Assembly: GCA_005223375.1 (NCBI GenBank)
Contig: RXOD01005226.1
Span: 1-15,244 of the forward strand
Direction of reading: 5' to 3'
DNA from: Amoebophrya sp. AT5.2
Taxonomy: Eukaryota; Sar; Dinophyceae; Syndiniales; Amoebophryaceae
DNA length: 15,244 nucleotides
The translations under genes and the position numbers were made by a program. Under the pieces are notes generated by a model. That model searched no databases, was not told where the DNA came from, and worked only from the letters and a program-made list of their open reading frames with translations. Of the stretch, positions 1 through 7,380 are shown piece by piece (within the stretch, counting starts at the first letter, position 1; every line of letters starts with the position of its first letter).

Positions 1-223
1 GCTTCTGCTCGCCGCCGCTCTTGCGCTTGTCTGTGCTCTCTGCTCCTGCTCCCTCCGCGAGAAGAGAGGCGGCGGCCCCGGGGCTGATGGGCTCGCGAGT
101 CGGCTTCACATCCAAGAGCAAGGACGCCCAATCTTGAGGCGGCTCCTTCATCTGTTTGGCTTTTTTGCGTTCCTCTGGGCTTTCTGCGGGCTCTCGGATG
201 ACGGCAGCGCCTGCAGTTGATCG
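1..223 (-). CDS. Possible partial protein-coding exon at left edge, unknown function
   Basis: Read on the minus strand from 223 to the window edge, one frame stays open after two adjacent stops at 229-224. It encodes a charged, Pro/Glu/Lys-rich stretch containing EPAESPEERKKAKQMKEPP, then DWASLLLDVKPTREPISPG and an Ala/Gly/Glu-rich tail that leaves the window. Composition matches the disordered proteins further right, whereas the competing frames here are Arg/Cys-rich or stop. The only ATG is at 151-149; upstream of it the sequence still looks coding, so a splice acceptor (the CAG ending at 211 is the best candidate) is as likely as a start. No family is recognised. This could also be a decayed gene or chance. 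The call rests on codon and composition character alone. Confidence 0.35.
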
Positions 224-407
224 CTATCAGCGCCCGTTCGACTGTTGACAGAGGCTTATGGCGGCGGTCCCGGAAAAACTTGAGGCACAAGTAGATGGCG
301 AAAAGCGTGCCCGAGGGTCCGGCTTTGTGTTTCTTTGTTTCCTCGCTTATTATACGCGGCCGCGTCCTCCTGGCTGTCAATGGAGGCGGACTATGTAATC
401 GGAAGCA
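214..407 (-). other. Open frame of coding character, offset from the edge exon
   Basis: On the minus strand, a frame open after the TAA at 410-408 encodes a short polar stretch and then TLFAIYLCLKFFRDRRHK followed by PLSTVERALIAINC. That is unusually protein-like for spacer DNA. It contains no ATG and is one frame away from the coding-looking stretch at 223-1. Continued in its own frame to the left edge it turns into Arg/Cys/His-rich sequence typical of a wrong frame. The two pieces may be exons of one gene, or one gene broken by an indel. I found no convincing donor whose phase joins them. Confidence 0.25.
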
Positions 408-477
408 TTATCGGCCATTTCTTACCTGTACTGGAATACCGCCATCGATCCAACCGCCTCACATGTTTGCAATCAGC

Positions 478-620
478 GACAACGCCACGCCGACGGCGAA
501 CGCTAGAGCCATGCCAGCGCAGCGCTTGGGTGTATGCTTAAGCTTATGCTGCTCACCCTCACACTTATCGCCAAGCACTGCGGCGACGCCTTGTAATAAT
601 CATCGCGCGACGCTGTGGCA
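478..620. repeat. Diverged leading copy of the dyad repeat
   Basis: The stretch from about 485 (GCCGACGGCGAACGCTAGAG onward, through CCATG and GCGCAGCG) matches the sequence at about 1252-1290 and 1710-1747 in the array proper, with scattered substitutions. About 105 bp further on, GTAATAATCAT at 593-603 corresponds to the left half of the array dyad, but the right half is lost. It appears to be an older, decayed unit at the array edge. ORFs across it on either strand are Arg/Cys/Ser-rich with no family resemblance and are not called as genes. Confidence 0.55.
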
Positions 621-1081
621 CACTTTCGGCGCAAGAGCAAGGACACACGCTCGCAGTTTCGCCGCCTGCTCCTCGTGTGCATCCGTCATCCGCAGTCGCG
701 ACGCCATCTTCATCCACGCCAGCGCCTAGGCACGAACTGCAGCACCATGCTGCGAAGTGCCGACGCCTTCGCGCGTAAGCTACTCTGCGCGCGCATCCTA
801 GTCCCGGTCTGTAGAGACCACGCATCGAACCAGCCACCGCGCCCGCGCCGGGCCGCCAGGGCTGCAATCATTGACGAAGCCGCGCAACCTACTGACAAAG
901 CGTCTGCGTGTCTGTGTGAAAAACAAAAACGCAGCGCAGCGCCTTGTGGCCACTGCTGCGCGACCTTTAGCCCACAACCGCAAGGCAAAAACTAGCCGAA
1001 CCGATCTCGCGCGTGGGCTTCTTCGTTCCTTAGTTTATGACGAGCCGCGCCCTGTATGAATGCCCACGCGCCCAGAGCGTG
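621..1081. other. Non-coding stretch, probably degraded array sequence
   Basis: No convincing gene is visible. Several overlapping frames are open on both strands because the DNA is GC-rich, but none gives a plausible protein. Short words recur that are shared with the array (GCGCAGCG, CGCGCG-rich runs, CCCACGCGC near 1064), so this is probably worn repeat DNA. Confidence 0.35.
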
Positions 1082-1101
1082 CCTGTTAAAATTTTAACAG
1101 G
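1082..1101. repeat. Perfect 20-bp palindrome at the start of the first long unit
   Basis: CCTGTTAAAATTTTAACAGG is its own reverse complement. The matching place in the second long unit (about 1545-1557) keeps only the right half, TTTTAACAGGG. In the short units the equivalent junction carries the other dyad (GTGTAAT...ATTACAC type). Confidence 0.9.
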
Positions 1102-1310
1102 GAAACTCTCGGCATGGTGCTCGAGCTCGTGCCCATTGTCATTGCAAAGCAGTCAAAAGATAAGAAGCAGCCGCGACGCCGAGGCGGAACCATGCGGGGG
1201 CCTAGAATCCGCATGGAGTCCCGTCCGTTCTTTTCAGCTGCATGCAACGTCATGCCGACGGCTGACGCTAGACCCATGACCGCGCTCGCAGCGTGTGCAC
1301 GCGGCGCAGC

Positions 1311-1362
1311 GCCGTCAATTTTCAGTCGTGTAATAACTATTACACGACTGAAAATGGACGGC
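1311..1362. repeat. 52-bp near-perfect inverted repeat (25-bp arms, 2-bp spacer)
   Basis: The left arm runs 1311-1335 and the right arm 1338-1362, with AC between them. The arms match at 24 of 25 positions; the single mismatch pairs A1317 with C1356. The inner part is GTGTAATA/TATTACAC, the dyad found in the other copies, but only here do the arms extend outward through CAGT, TTTC and GACGGC. As single-stranded DNA or RNA it would form a very stable hairpin. Confidence 0.92.
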
Positions 1363-1781
1363 ATACCGCTAGCATGGACATCGAACGGGATCGCCCAAGA
1401 CCTCGCGGCGGGACTCAAATTGTGGCGCTACTACGGGGCACGTCTGGCGATCGACGAGGTTGGGGGAGTGCGCACACGACTCGGCGTCGTTAGGGCAGAG
1501 CGGAAGACTTTCGCTCCGAAGTGTGCGCGCCGATGTGGCACCATGTCAAATTTTAACAGGGAAAGTCTCGGAACGGTGCTCGAGGGAGCTCGTGCTCGTT
1601 GTCATTGGAGGAAAGCAATCAAAAGAAGCAGCCGCGAGGACGAGGCGGAACCATACGGCGCGCCTAGAATCCGCATGGGGTCCGGTCCGTTCTTTTCAGG
1701 TGCAACGTCATGCCGACGGCTGACGCTAGAGCCATGACCGCGCAGCGTGTGCACGCGGCGCAGCGCCATCAATTTGCAGTC

Positions 1782-1797
1782 GTGTAATAATTATTAC
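1782..1797. repeat. Array dyad, copy 2
   Basis: GTGTAATAATTATTAC contains a perfect 14-bp palindrome at 1784-1797. The left flank (CATCAATTTGCAGTC) matches copy 1, but the outer right arm seen in copy 1 is absent and the sequence goes directly to CCGATAGCATGGACATCG. Confidence 0.85.
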
Positions 1798-1974
1798 CCG
1801 ATAGCATGGACATCGAACGCGATCGCCCAGGACCTCGCGGCGGGACTCGTCGCATGGTAGCGCTACGACGGGGCGTGTCTGGCGATCGACGAGGTGGGGG
1901 GAGTGCGCACACGACTCCGCGTCGTTAGGGCAGACCGGAAGACGTTGACTTCGAAGCGTGCGCGCCGATGTGGC

Positions 1975-1998
1975 GCCGTGTCATAATCATTACACGGC
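1975..1998. repeat. Array dyad, copy 3
   Basis: GCCGTGT at 1975-1981 and ACACGGC at 1992-1998 are exact inverted arms around CATAATCATT. Compared with copy 2, the flank has changed to GC-rich GCCGTGT/ACACGGC arms. Confidence 0.8.
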
Positions 1999-2263
1999 GG
2001 CACGGCGCTGCGCCGCGTGCGCACGCTCCGTGGGCAAGGATTGGCAGCCATTGCGCTTGCGTCTGCAAGGCGCGACAGCGCGAGACACTTAGGACGCGAC
2101 CTGCCAGGAATTCGCGCCGGGGTTCAAACTGTAGCGCCAGGAAGGGCCGTGTCTAGCGCTCGACGAGGTGGAGTGAGCGCCCACACGACTCAGCGCCGTG
2201 AGGGCAGAGGCAGACCGGGACGCGACGGGGGGCGCTGGCTTCATCGAAGTGCGCCGACGTGGC

Positions 2264-2291
2264 GCCGTGTCTGTGCTAATCATTACACGGC
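2264..2291. repeat. Array dyad, copy 4
   Basis: The arms GCCGTGT (2264-2270) and ACACGGC (2285-2291) are kept exactly. The 14-bp centre CTGTGCTAATCATT is no longer symmetric: a few extra bases have disturbed the left half. Confidence 0.75.
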
Positions 2292-2548
2292 AGCGCGGCG
2301 CTGTGCCGCATGAACACGCTGCGCAAGCATGGCAATGGCTTGCCTGCAATTGAGCCTGCTCCTGGAAGGCGCGAGAGCGGTAAGCACTTCGAGCGCGGTC
2401 GCCCAGGACCTCGCGGCGGGGTTCAAACTGTAGCGCTACCGCTACGAGGGGCCGCCGGCCTCTGGCGGTCGACGGGGTGGGGTAACTAAGTGCCCGCACG
2501 ACGCAGCGCCATGGGCGCAGACCGAAAGCCATCGGCTTGTACCACAGC

Positions 2549-2572
2549 GCCGCGTAATAATCATTACACGGC
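2549..2572. repeat. Array dyad, copy 5
   Basis: GCCGCGTAAT and ATTACACGGC form 10-bp arms with one mismatch around AATC. This is the same dyad as in copies 3 and 4. Confidence 0.8.
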
Positions 2573-2846
2573 AGCGCGGCGCTGTGCCAGCCTGCCGGAT
2601 GCACGCGCTGCGTGGGCATGGCTTGGCTGCAATTGAGTCCGCTACTGGGAGGCGCGAGAGCGGTAGGCCCTTCGAGTTCGAACACGATCGCCCAGGACCG
2701 CGCCGCGGGGTTCAAACTGTAGCGCTACGAGCGGCCAGGCCTGGCGGTCGTTCGACAGGGTGGGGCGAGTGCCCACACGACTCAGCGCCATGAGGGCAAG
2801 CCGCGCGAGATGTTGGCTCCGAGGTGTGACATAGTATCGGCATCGC

Positions 2847-2860
2847 GTAATAATTATTAC
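2847..2860. repeat. Array dyad, copy 6
   Basis: GTAATAATTATTAC is a perfect 14-bp palindrome, followed by ACGGC as in copies 3-5. The dyad stays recognisable in every unit although the surrounding sequence has drifted. Confidence 0.85.
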
Positions 2861-2995
2861 ACGGCGGAGGCGCGGCGCTGTGTCGCATCCACGCGCTGCG
2901 TGGGCATGGCTTGGCTGTAATTCATAGAGTTTGCTTCTGCGAGGCGCGAGAGCGCGAGACACTTCGAACGCGATCGCCCAGGTCTTGCTGGGGCG

Positions 2996-3186
2996 ATGCG
3001 GTTGCCAATTTTATGCGTCAACCCTGTCACGCTGCCACGGCTCAAAGACGCTCCAGCCCAGACCTGGTTGCACGCCAAAACTTTTTCGCGAGCCGCCAGC
3101 TCTTCCCAGAATTAAACTTCCGCAATCGCCCCCCTTCGCTACGTTTTTTTTGATTCCCTTGGTGCTTGACCGATTACAAATTTTAA
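2996..3186. other. Spacer between the two repeat arrays
   Basis: This is unique-looking sequence that changes from GC-rich to AT-rich and includes a T8 run at 3145-3152. Frames open here use TTG as a forced start or give unconvincing protein. I see no gene. Confidence 0.4.
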
Positions 3187-3385
3187 AGTAACCAAAGCGG
3201 CCAGCCACGACCAAATTTTTACAATGCCAAACAAAGGCAACAAAATCGAATTTCAGAGTGAGCATAGAGGACAGCCAAAACCAAACTTTTACCATGCCAA
3301 ACAAAGGCGACAAAATCAAACTTCAAAGTAACCAAAGTGGCCAGCCGAAACCAAACTTATACCATGCCAAACAGAGCAGACATAG
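3187..3385. repeat. 70-bp minisatellite, three copies
   Basis: Copies begin at 3187, 3257 and 3327 with AGTAACCAAAG, AGTGAGCATAG and AGTAACCAAAG. Each contains GCCAG or ACAGCC, then ACCAAA, then (A/C)ATGCCAAACA about 37 bp in, followed by a CAAAATC(G/A)AA(T/C)TTC tail in the first two copies; the third decays after 3370. The period of 70 is not a multiple of three, so the repeat is not a protein repeat even though the frames stay partly open. It is AT-rich and unrelated to the dyad array beside it. Confidence 0.85.
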
Positions 3386-3893
3386 TCAAAAAATAAACAA
3401 GGCAAAAATTTTCAAGGTCTTCGGATTTCCGAGTGGATTTCCGATGGATTATCCACGTGACTATTAACATCCGTGGATCTTTCTAATTGATGCATTTCAT
3501 TATCTATCATTGCTTTTGCTCCTTGATGTCGTTGTCGAGTGCTTCTACCTCTCGCTATCTGTCACCTTATCGAAAAAATCCTAGCCTGATCCTGTTTCAT
3601 CATCATACCGCACGACCATCTTCCTTCCATCAGAGGTACAACCGAGGCGGATCCACATACATCGCTCAACGTTGATCCGTCTTCGTTTGTTCGTCACGAG
3701 GATCGAGAACGGATCTACCGATGCTTCTGATCGACCTTCATGCGATGGGCCTTCATTCGCTAGTCCTTCGCGTACGTGCCGCGTAAAGGCGAATGTCATT
3801 GAGTTAGAGTTCCGTATCTATTTGAATTTGTGATAAAGATGATAGATGGGTATGGCTATGGGACTTCTACAAAGACAAGAAGATCCATGGTGG
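3386..3893. other. Spacer / 3' flank of the 1142-aa gene
   Basis: No confident gene. A small inverted repeat, ATCCACG (3451-3457) with CGTGGAT (3472-3478), encloses a 14-nt loop. A 72-codon minus-strand ORF with a true ATG (3799-3581) lies 95 bp downstream of the large gene's stop; its product (MTFAFTRHVREG start, KRRR in the middle) has no recognisable family, and it may simply be 3' untranslated sequence. I see no AATAAA close behind the stop at 3894. Confidence 0.4.
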
Positions 3894-6800
3894 TCAGTTG
3901 AAATCGTAGAGGTAGTTGTAGTTTCTCCCTGCCCCGTCTTCCTCGGTCTCTTCTCGGCGCATTGTTGTTTTCTGATAGCCGTAATCTCCTAAAACGGTGC
4001 ACACGAGCTCCTTGTTGTCCCTGTCTTCTCGTCGGACTTCCGCAAGCGCCTCTTGCAAAACAGGGTTCCTCCCCGCGTTCTCGTAGCCCAATCGAAACGC
4101 TACATCTCGACCGCGCGAGAACATCGGCGATGATCTCTGCGAAGTTGAAGATACGGCTGGCGGTGACTCGACGTCCCGGCGCTCGGAAACACCGGCGACC
4201 GGCATTCTTCTTACACCCGCCCCGCCGCCCACCCCCACGCTAGCCGCCACCTCGTCATCAAACCTGAGATTTTTCAGTTTCGCATGCCGCAGCCTCTCCG
4301 CTGGAGACGCTCCGACGGAGTCATTCGTTCTCCGTGCAGTCCCTGCTCCTGTTGCGCGGACAATCGCAATCGGATACGATCCTCCGCCCGGCGGCGAGCC
4401 GCTGCGCAAGAGGTTTTGATTCGCGGACATCAGCGGGGAGGAAAATGATGCGCCTACCAGAGGCCCCTCGTCCGCTTGTTCCGCCTCCAGCTTTTTCTGC
4501 AGCAGGAGAGCCTTCGCCTTTTGCCGCTCCGCCAAGTACTCCGTAGCGCTGTAGAAGTCTGCTGTAGCTTCATCCAGCGTCTGGGTCCCGCTCTTCACGA
4601 AGGAATCGATGGGGGCCCGCGGCGTGGCGTCCACCGCGTGCAGGCTGTGACCGGCACGGACTTCGCGGACGGAGACGACTTTGTCCCGCCTACCTACGTC
4701 TTGTTCCTCGTCTGCGTCGTCCACGATAGCTGCCAGTTTTGCCATCGGTTTGTTACGCGCGAGCAGCTCCTGTGTGCGCTTCAAACTCCTCTTTCTCGCG
4801 CCGCGCGTACCTCCAATGCCAGCCGGGAGTGGCCCTCCTGCTCCAGCCGGGAGCTCGACGTCAAGACGCGCACCCTGCAGCAATCTTCCATTCACGTCGA
4901 TAACCGCATCCGCTTCATCAGCGGCAGTCGTCGAGCGTACGGTAAGCGCGTGGAACAAATCTCGCGCGCTCTTCGGCAGGGTTCCGCCAGAGATTTCGCG
5001 TCTTTCTCTCGATGAGCCCGATCTTCTCCATCTCCCCGTCGCAGCCTCGCGCTCCACCTCGTACAGGTCGTCGATAGAGTACGTCGTAGCCTCTGCCTGC
5101 GCCCTCGCCCGATCCCTTTCCTCGTACGCCGCCGCAACGTCACCCATCCGCAACCTACTCGCTCCTCGACGCCCCCATGATTCTGCTCGGTCGCCTCCGC
5201 CGTCGCCGGGCCTGTTTTCGTCAAAACTGCAACGATCGGATCGCAACGCTTCGTAAGCTTGAGCCGACGCGCGAAGGGTGGACTGGACCACACTGCGGAT
5301 TTTCGCAGCCCTGCCGGTGTACTCCGGACGCAGGTGAAAAAAGTCGGATCTCTTCGGTGGGTTGTTCAGGGTTCCGGAGCCCGCAAATGGCATGGGCGTG
5401 AGTTCCGCTTCGTCGTCGTCACCGAGAGACGCAGGAATGTAGGCAACCAGCTTTTCATTCGCGCGGTCTGGTTGGGGCAGTTTTACCCGCTGGTGTTTCG
5501 TCCCCGGTCCAGAGGGTCTGCCGCCCTCTTTCTTCGTGTGCTGCGCGGCCCTGCCATGTTCATGTTCTTCGTCCAGCTCGTCTGGGTCCTCTTCTTCCTC
5601 GACGTCCACGGATTCTACACGAAGACGAGGGTCCCCATCTTCAATGCCTGCGACGTCGACATCTTCTGTAGTAGGAGGTTCCGTGGAAAACATGTACGTG
5701 TTAAGGGATTTGAACAAACCCCCCACTTTCGCCAACGCCCGCTCCTCGTGTTCCTTGTTAAAATGAGACCCTTTATCCGGGGGCAGCTCTACTTCTTGTT
5801 CGTCCTCTTCTTCCTCGACGACGTGATCTTGTTCGTAGAAGTCGGCGTCGTATTCTTCATAATTCTGCTCCTTATCCCACTTCCACGCTGTTCGTGCAGG
5901 TATGTCGTCGTCTTCCTCGTCCCCGTGCCCGATTTTCACCGGTGGCGCGGCGACGGAAAAGGGAGCAGCTGCAAGTGCTGCTGCTCCCTCTGACGTTTTT
6001 GGCGGACTACCGGCCGGAGGCGGCGACCTCATCTCTTGTTTCCATCTCGAAGTTCTCTTCTTCGCATCTTCCTCTTCGTCCATCTCCTTTTCCACCAACT
6101 CGTCTTCGTCAACCACGAGGTGCCCCAAGCCTAGCGCAACAGCGATTGACGTTGGCTTCGCGGCGGCGGCTGACGGCGGAATCGGATGGGGAACCGCATC
6201 GGCAGCAGGAGGAGCAGGCGGTATGCGAAACAGCGAAGTCGGCGACTGCGGCGACAATGACAAGTCCGTCTGTTTGCAAAAAAAATGCTTACTCATGTCA
6301 CTCAGAATGTTGTCCGCATCGTCGGCCCTCAACAGCGATTCGTCCTGCTCAGCGACGTGGTCTACTGCATCTTTTCGCTTTTGCGTGTGGTCCTTTAGAT
6401 TCGGTCGTGTGTTGCTGGCCGATGTGAGAATCTCACGCTTGTACTTCGCAATCGGATCATCTGCGGGGCTGTCTGCGTCCGCGTACTGGTACTTGTCGTC
6501 CTGCTTGAAGCCTTCTGGTGCAACTTCTTTCTCGAATTCAAAAGGCTCCGTCTCCGTGTAGTACATCGCGTGGTCGGCCCACGCAGATCGAGCCTTGTCC
6601 GTCTTCGGTGAAGCTTTCGCATGATTCGTTCGTGCGTGCCGTCCTCCTGGTCCTCTGTCGGCGCCACTCTGCGCACCCGCGTGCCCCTGCAATTTGGTTG
6701 ACCAGGAGCTGAACAGCCCTGCGGACAACTTCGGAGCCCGCTCGTCCCCACGGTCGGCGGCGCGCGGTGAAACCTGCCTCCGCGCGCGCTTGTCGTCCTC

Positions 6801-7322
6801 TCGGCCATTTCCATTTGCATCCTTCACGTCCTCCACCAACTTCTCCGCCTGCCAGGATCCGGCTACCGAGTTCTCGTCTTCATCTTCATGATCAACATCC
6901 CAAACGAGGTCTGTGAACGAGGCGGGAGTGCTGCTCCTGATGCCAGTGGTAGCACCATGACCACCTGCTGTCTCTGGCTCTTCATCTACTTCGTCACCGC
7001 TGCCCGTTCCTTCTGCCCAGATGAGATCCTCGAAGAGCTTGGTCGCACGCGCAAACTCTTCTCGATCAACGACATCCTCATCCGACGCGGGACCGGAGGC
7101 AAACTCCTCTTCAAAGTCGAGCTTCCTGTTCGCTTTTTTCGGCGAAAAAAAGCTTTTTTTGGCGTTCCGATTGGAAGATGTCTTTGGCGCAGCCGATTTG
7201 CGTTCCTTGTGCTTCTTCTTGCCCCCAGAGGAAGGCTGGCCAGAGTAGAGATCACCAATGGCAATGCTCTCCGGCGAGGAAGTCGCCGCAAGCGAAGCGG
7301 GGATGTATCTGCCGCCTGGCAT
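3894..7322 (-). CDS. Large acidic, mostly disordered protein (1142 aa), function unknown
   Basis: This is one uninterrupted frame from the ATG at 7322; an in-frame stop lies 24 nt upstream, so this is the first available Met. The protein begins with YIPASL (residues 6-11), has a Lys/Arg-rich segment (35-66, including KKKHKERK), then strongly acidic tracts near 80-115, 143-151, 403-420, 468-473, 502-512 and 573-588. Two copies of F-x-D-L-[IV]-W, FEDLIW (97-102) and FTDLVW (136-141), are each followed by an acidic run, and YIPASL recurs at 628-633. Probable helices are at 725-760 and 915-950 (the latter Ala/Lys/Glu-rich, coiled-coil-like). No enzyme domain, signal peptide or membrane segment is visible. 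Acid/base segregation and paired short motifs suggest a scaffold or nuclear interaction protein, but that is inference. Its 5' side faces the RpiB gene across about 0.8 kb. Confidence 0.85.
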   Translation of the reverse strand: MPGGRYIPASLAATSSPESIAIGDLYSGQPSSGGKKKHKERKSAAPKTSSNRNAKKSFFSPKKANRKLDFEEEFASGPASDEDVVDREEFARATKLFEDLIWAEGTGSGDEVDEEPETAGGHGATTGIRSSTPASFTDLVWDVDHEDEDENSVAGSWQAEKLVEDVKDANGNGREDDKRARRQVSPRAADRGDERAPKLSAGLFSSWSTKLQGHAGAQSGADRGPGGRHARTNHAKASPKTDKARSAWADHAMYYTETEPFEFEKEVAPEGFKQDDKYQYADADSPADDPIAKYKREILTSASNTRPNLKDHTQKRKDAVDHVAEQDESLLRADDADNILSDMSKHFFCKQTDLSLSPQSPTSLFRIPPAPPAADAVPHPIPPSAAAAKPTSIAVALGLGHLVVDEDELVEKEMDEEEDAKKRTSRWKQEMRSPPPAGSPPKTSEGAAALAAAPFSVAAPPVKIGHGDEEDDDIPARTAWKWDKEQNYEEYDADFYEQDHVVEEEEDEQEVELPPDKGSHFNKEHEERALAKVGGLFKSLNTYMFSTEPPTTEDVDVAGIEDGDPRLRVESVDVEEEEDPDELDEEHEHGRAAQHTKKEGGRPSGPGTKHQRVKLPQPDRANEKLVAYIPASLGDDDEAELTPMPFAGSGTLNNPPKRSDFFHLRPEYTGRAAKIRSVVQSTLRASAQAYEALRSDRCSFDENRPGDGGGDRAESWGRRGASRLRMGDVAAAYEERDRARAQAEATTYSIDDLYEVEREAATGRWRRSGSSRERREISGGTLPKSARDLFHALTVRSTTAADEADAVIDVNGRLLQGARLDVELPAGAGGPLPAGIGGTRGARKRSLKRTQELLARNKPMAKLAAIVDDADEEQDVGRRDKVVSVREVRAGHSLHAVDATPRAPIDSFVKSGTQTLDEATADFYSATEYLAERQKAKALLLQKKLEAEQADEGPLVGASFSSPLMSANQNLLRSGSPPGGGSYPIAIVRATGAGTARRTNDSVGASPAERLRHAKLKNLRFDDEVAASVGVGGGAGVRRMPVAGVSERRDVESPPAVSSTSQRSSPMFSRGRDVAFRLGYENAGRNPVLQEALAEVRREDRDNKELVCTVLGDYGYQKTTMRREETEEDGAGRNYNYLYDFN
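6900..7034 (-). other. Paired F-x-D-L-[IV]-W motifs followed by acidic runs
   Basis: FEDLIW (nt 7034-7017) is followed by AEGTGSGDEVDEE, and FTDLVW (nt 6917-6900) by DVDHEDEDE. Two hydrophobic-aromatic cores, each capped by an acidic tail, within 45 residues of an otherwise disordered region look like repeated docking peptides. I do not recognise a named motif class with this exact pattern. Confidence 0.6.
7290..7307 (-). other. YIPASL motif, first copy
   Basis: This encodes YIPASL (residues 6-11) almost at the N-terminus of the 1142-aa protein. The same hexapeptide recurs at residues 628-633 (5424-5441). Related Y-V-P-[AS] words occur twice in the large spliced gene to the right. Confidence 0.6.
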
Positions 7323-7343
7323 GAGTGAATAGCTGCAGCGAAA

Positions 7344-7380
7344 CTAACAGTGCGAGGCCGAGAAGAAAGTGAAACAACAA
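7344..7380 (-). promoter_or_regulatory. Pyrimidine-rich tract with AG, putative splice acceptor
   Basis: Just upstream of the 1142-aa gene's ATG, the minus strand reads TTGTTGTTTCACTTTCTTCT, then CGGCCTCGCACTGTTAG, ending at 7344, 21 nt before the start codon. A second AG (GCAG) lies 9 nt further on. This looks like a 3' splice site. It could serve trans-splicing of a leader if the organism does that, or a cis-intron within the 5' leader. The frame is open from the AG to the ATG, so a coding upstream exon cannot be excluded. Confidence 0.35.

Larger units (their letters stand above)
1082..2995. repeat. Palindrome-centred tandem repeat array (satellite-like)
   Basis: The word GATCGCCCAG and its near variants mark six copies, at about 1389, 1821, 2098, 2397, 2686 and 2972, spaced 432, 277, 299, 289 and 286 bp. 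Each copy also shares a C(G/C)CACACGACTC word followed by an (A/G)GGGCAG word, a GTAGCGCTAC-like word and an AT-rich dyad in a GC-rich background. The first two copies are a long type: they carry an extra block of roughly 200 bp between the previous unit's end and the dyad (1102-1310 and 1556-1770, clearly homologous to each other). The later copies lack that block and instead have about 85 bp between dyad and GATCGCCCAG containing GGGCATGGCTTGGCTG. The last copy stops at about 2995. No unit keeps a coding frame. It may be a subtelomeric or pericentromeric satellite or a tandemly amplified non-autonomous mobile element; I cannot decide from one window. Confidence 0.85.

Noticed and set aside
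1114..1737. 207-codon plus-strand ORF through the repeat array
   Set aside because: It spans two repeat units and their palindromes without keeping the same frame between units; GC-rich repeat DNA is simply stop-poor.
2089..2715. 208-codon minus-strand ORF in the array with internally repeated peptides
   Set aside because: The peptide similarity comes from the DNA repeat, the frame is not maintained in all units, and indels between units are not multiples of three.
1082..2995. CRISPR array
   Set aside because: Units are about 285-450 bp and homologous along their whole length, with no short repeat/unique spacer pattern, and the context is eukaryotic.
3258..3467. Small plus-strand gene with repeated peptide MPNKGDK
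   Set aside because: The 70-bp period shifts the frame each copy, so the peptide repeat is incidental to the minisatellite.
5259..5993. Long plus-strand ORF (244 codons) opposite the 1142-aa gene
   Set aside because: Its Phe/Val/Arg-rich product is the antisense of acidic GAA/GAC codons; it is a shadow of the real minus-strand gene.
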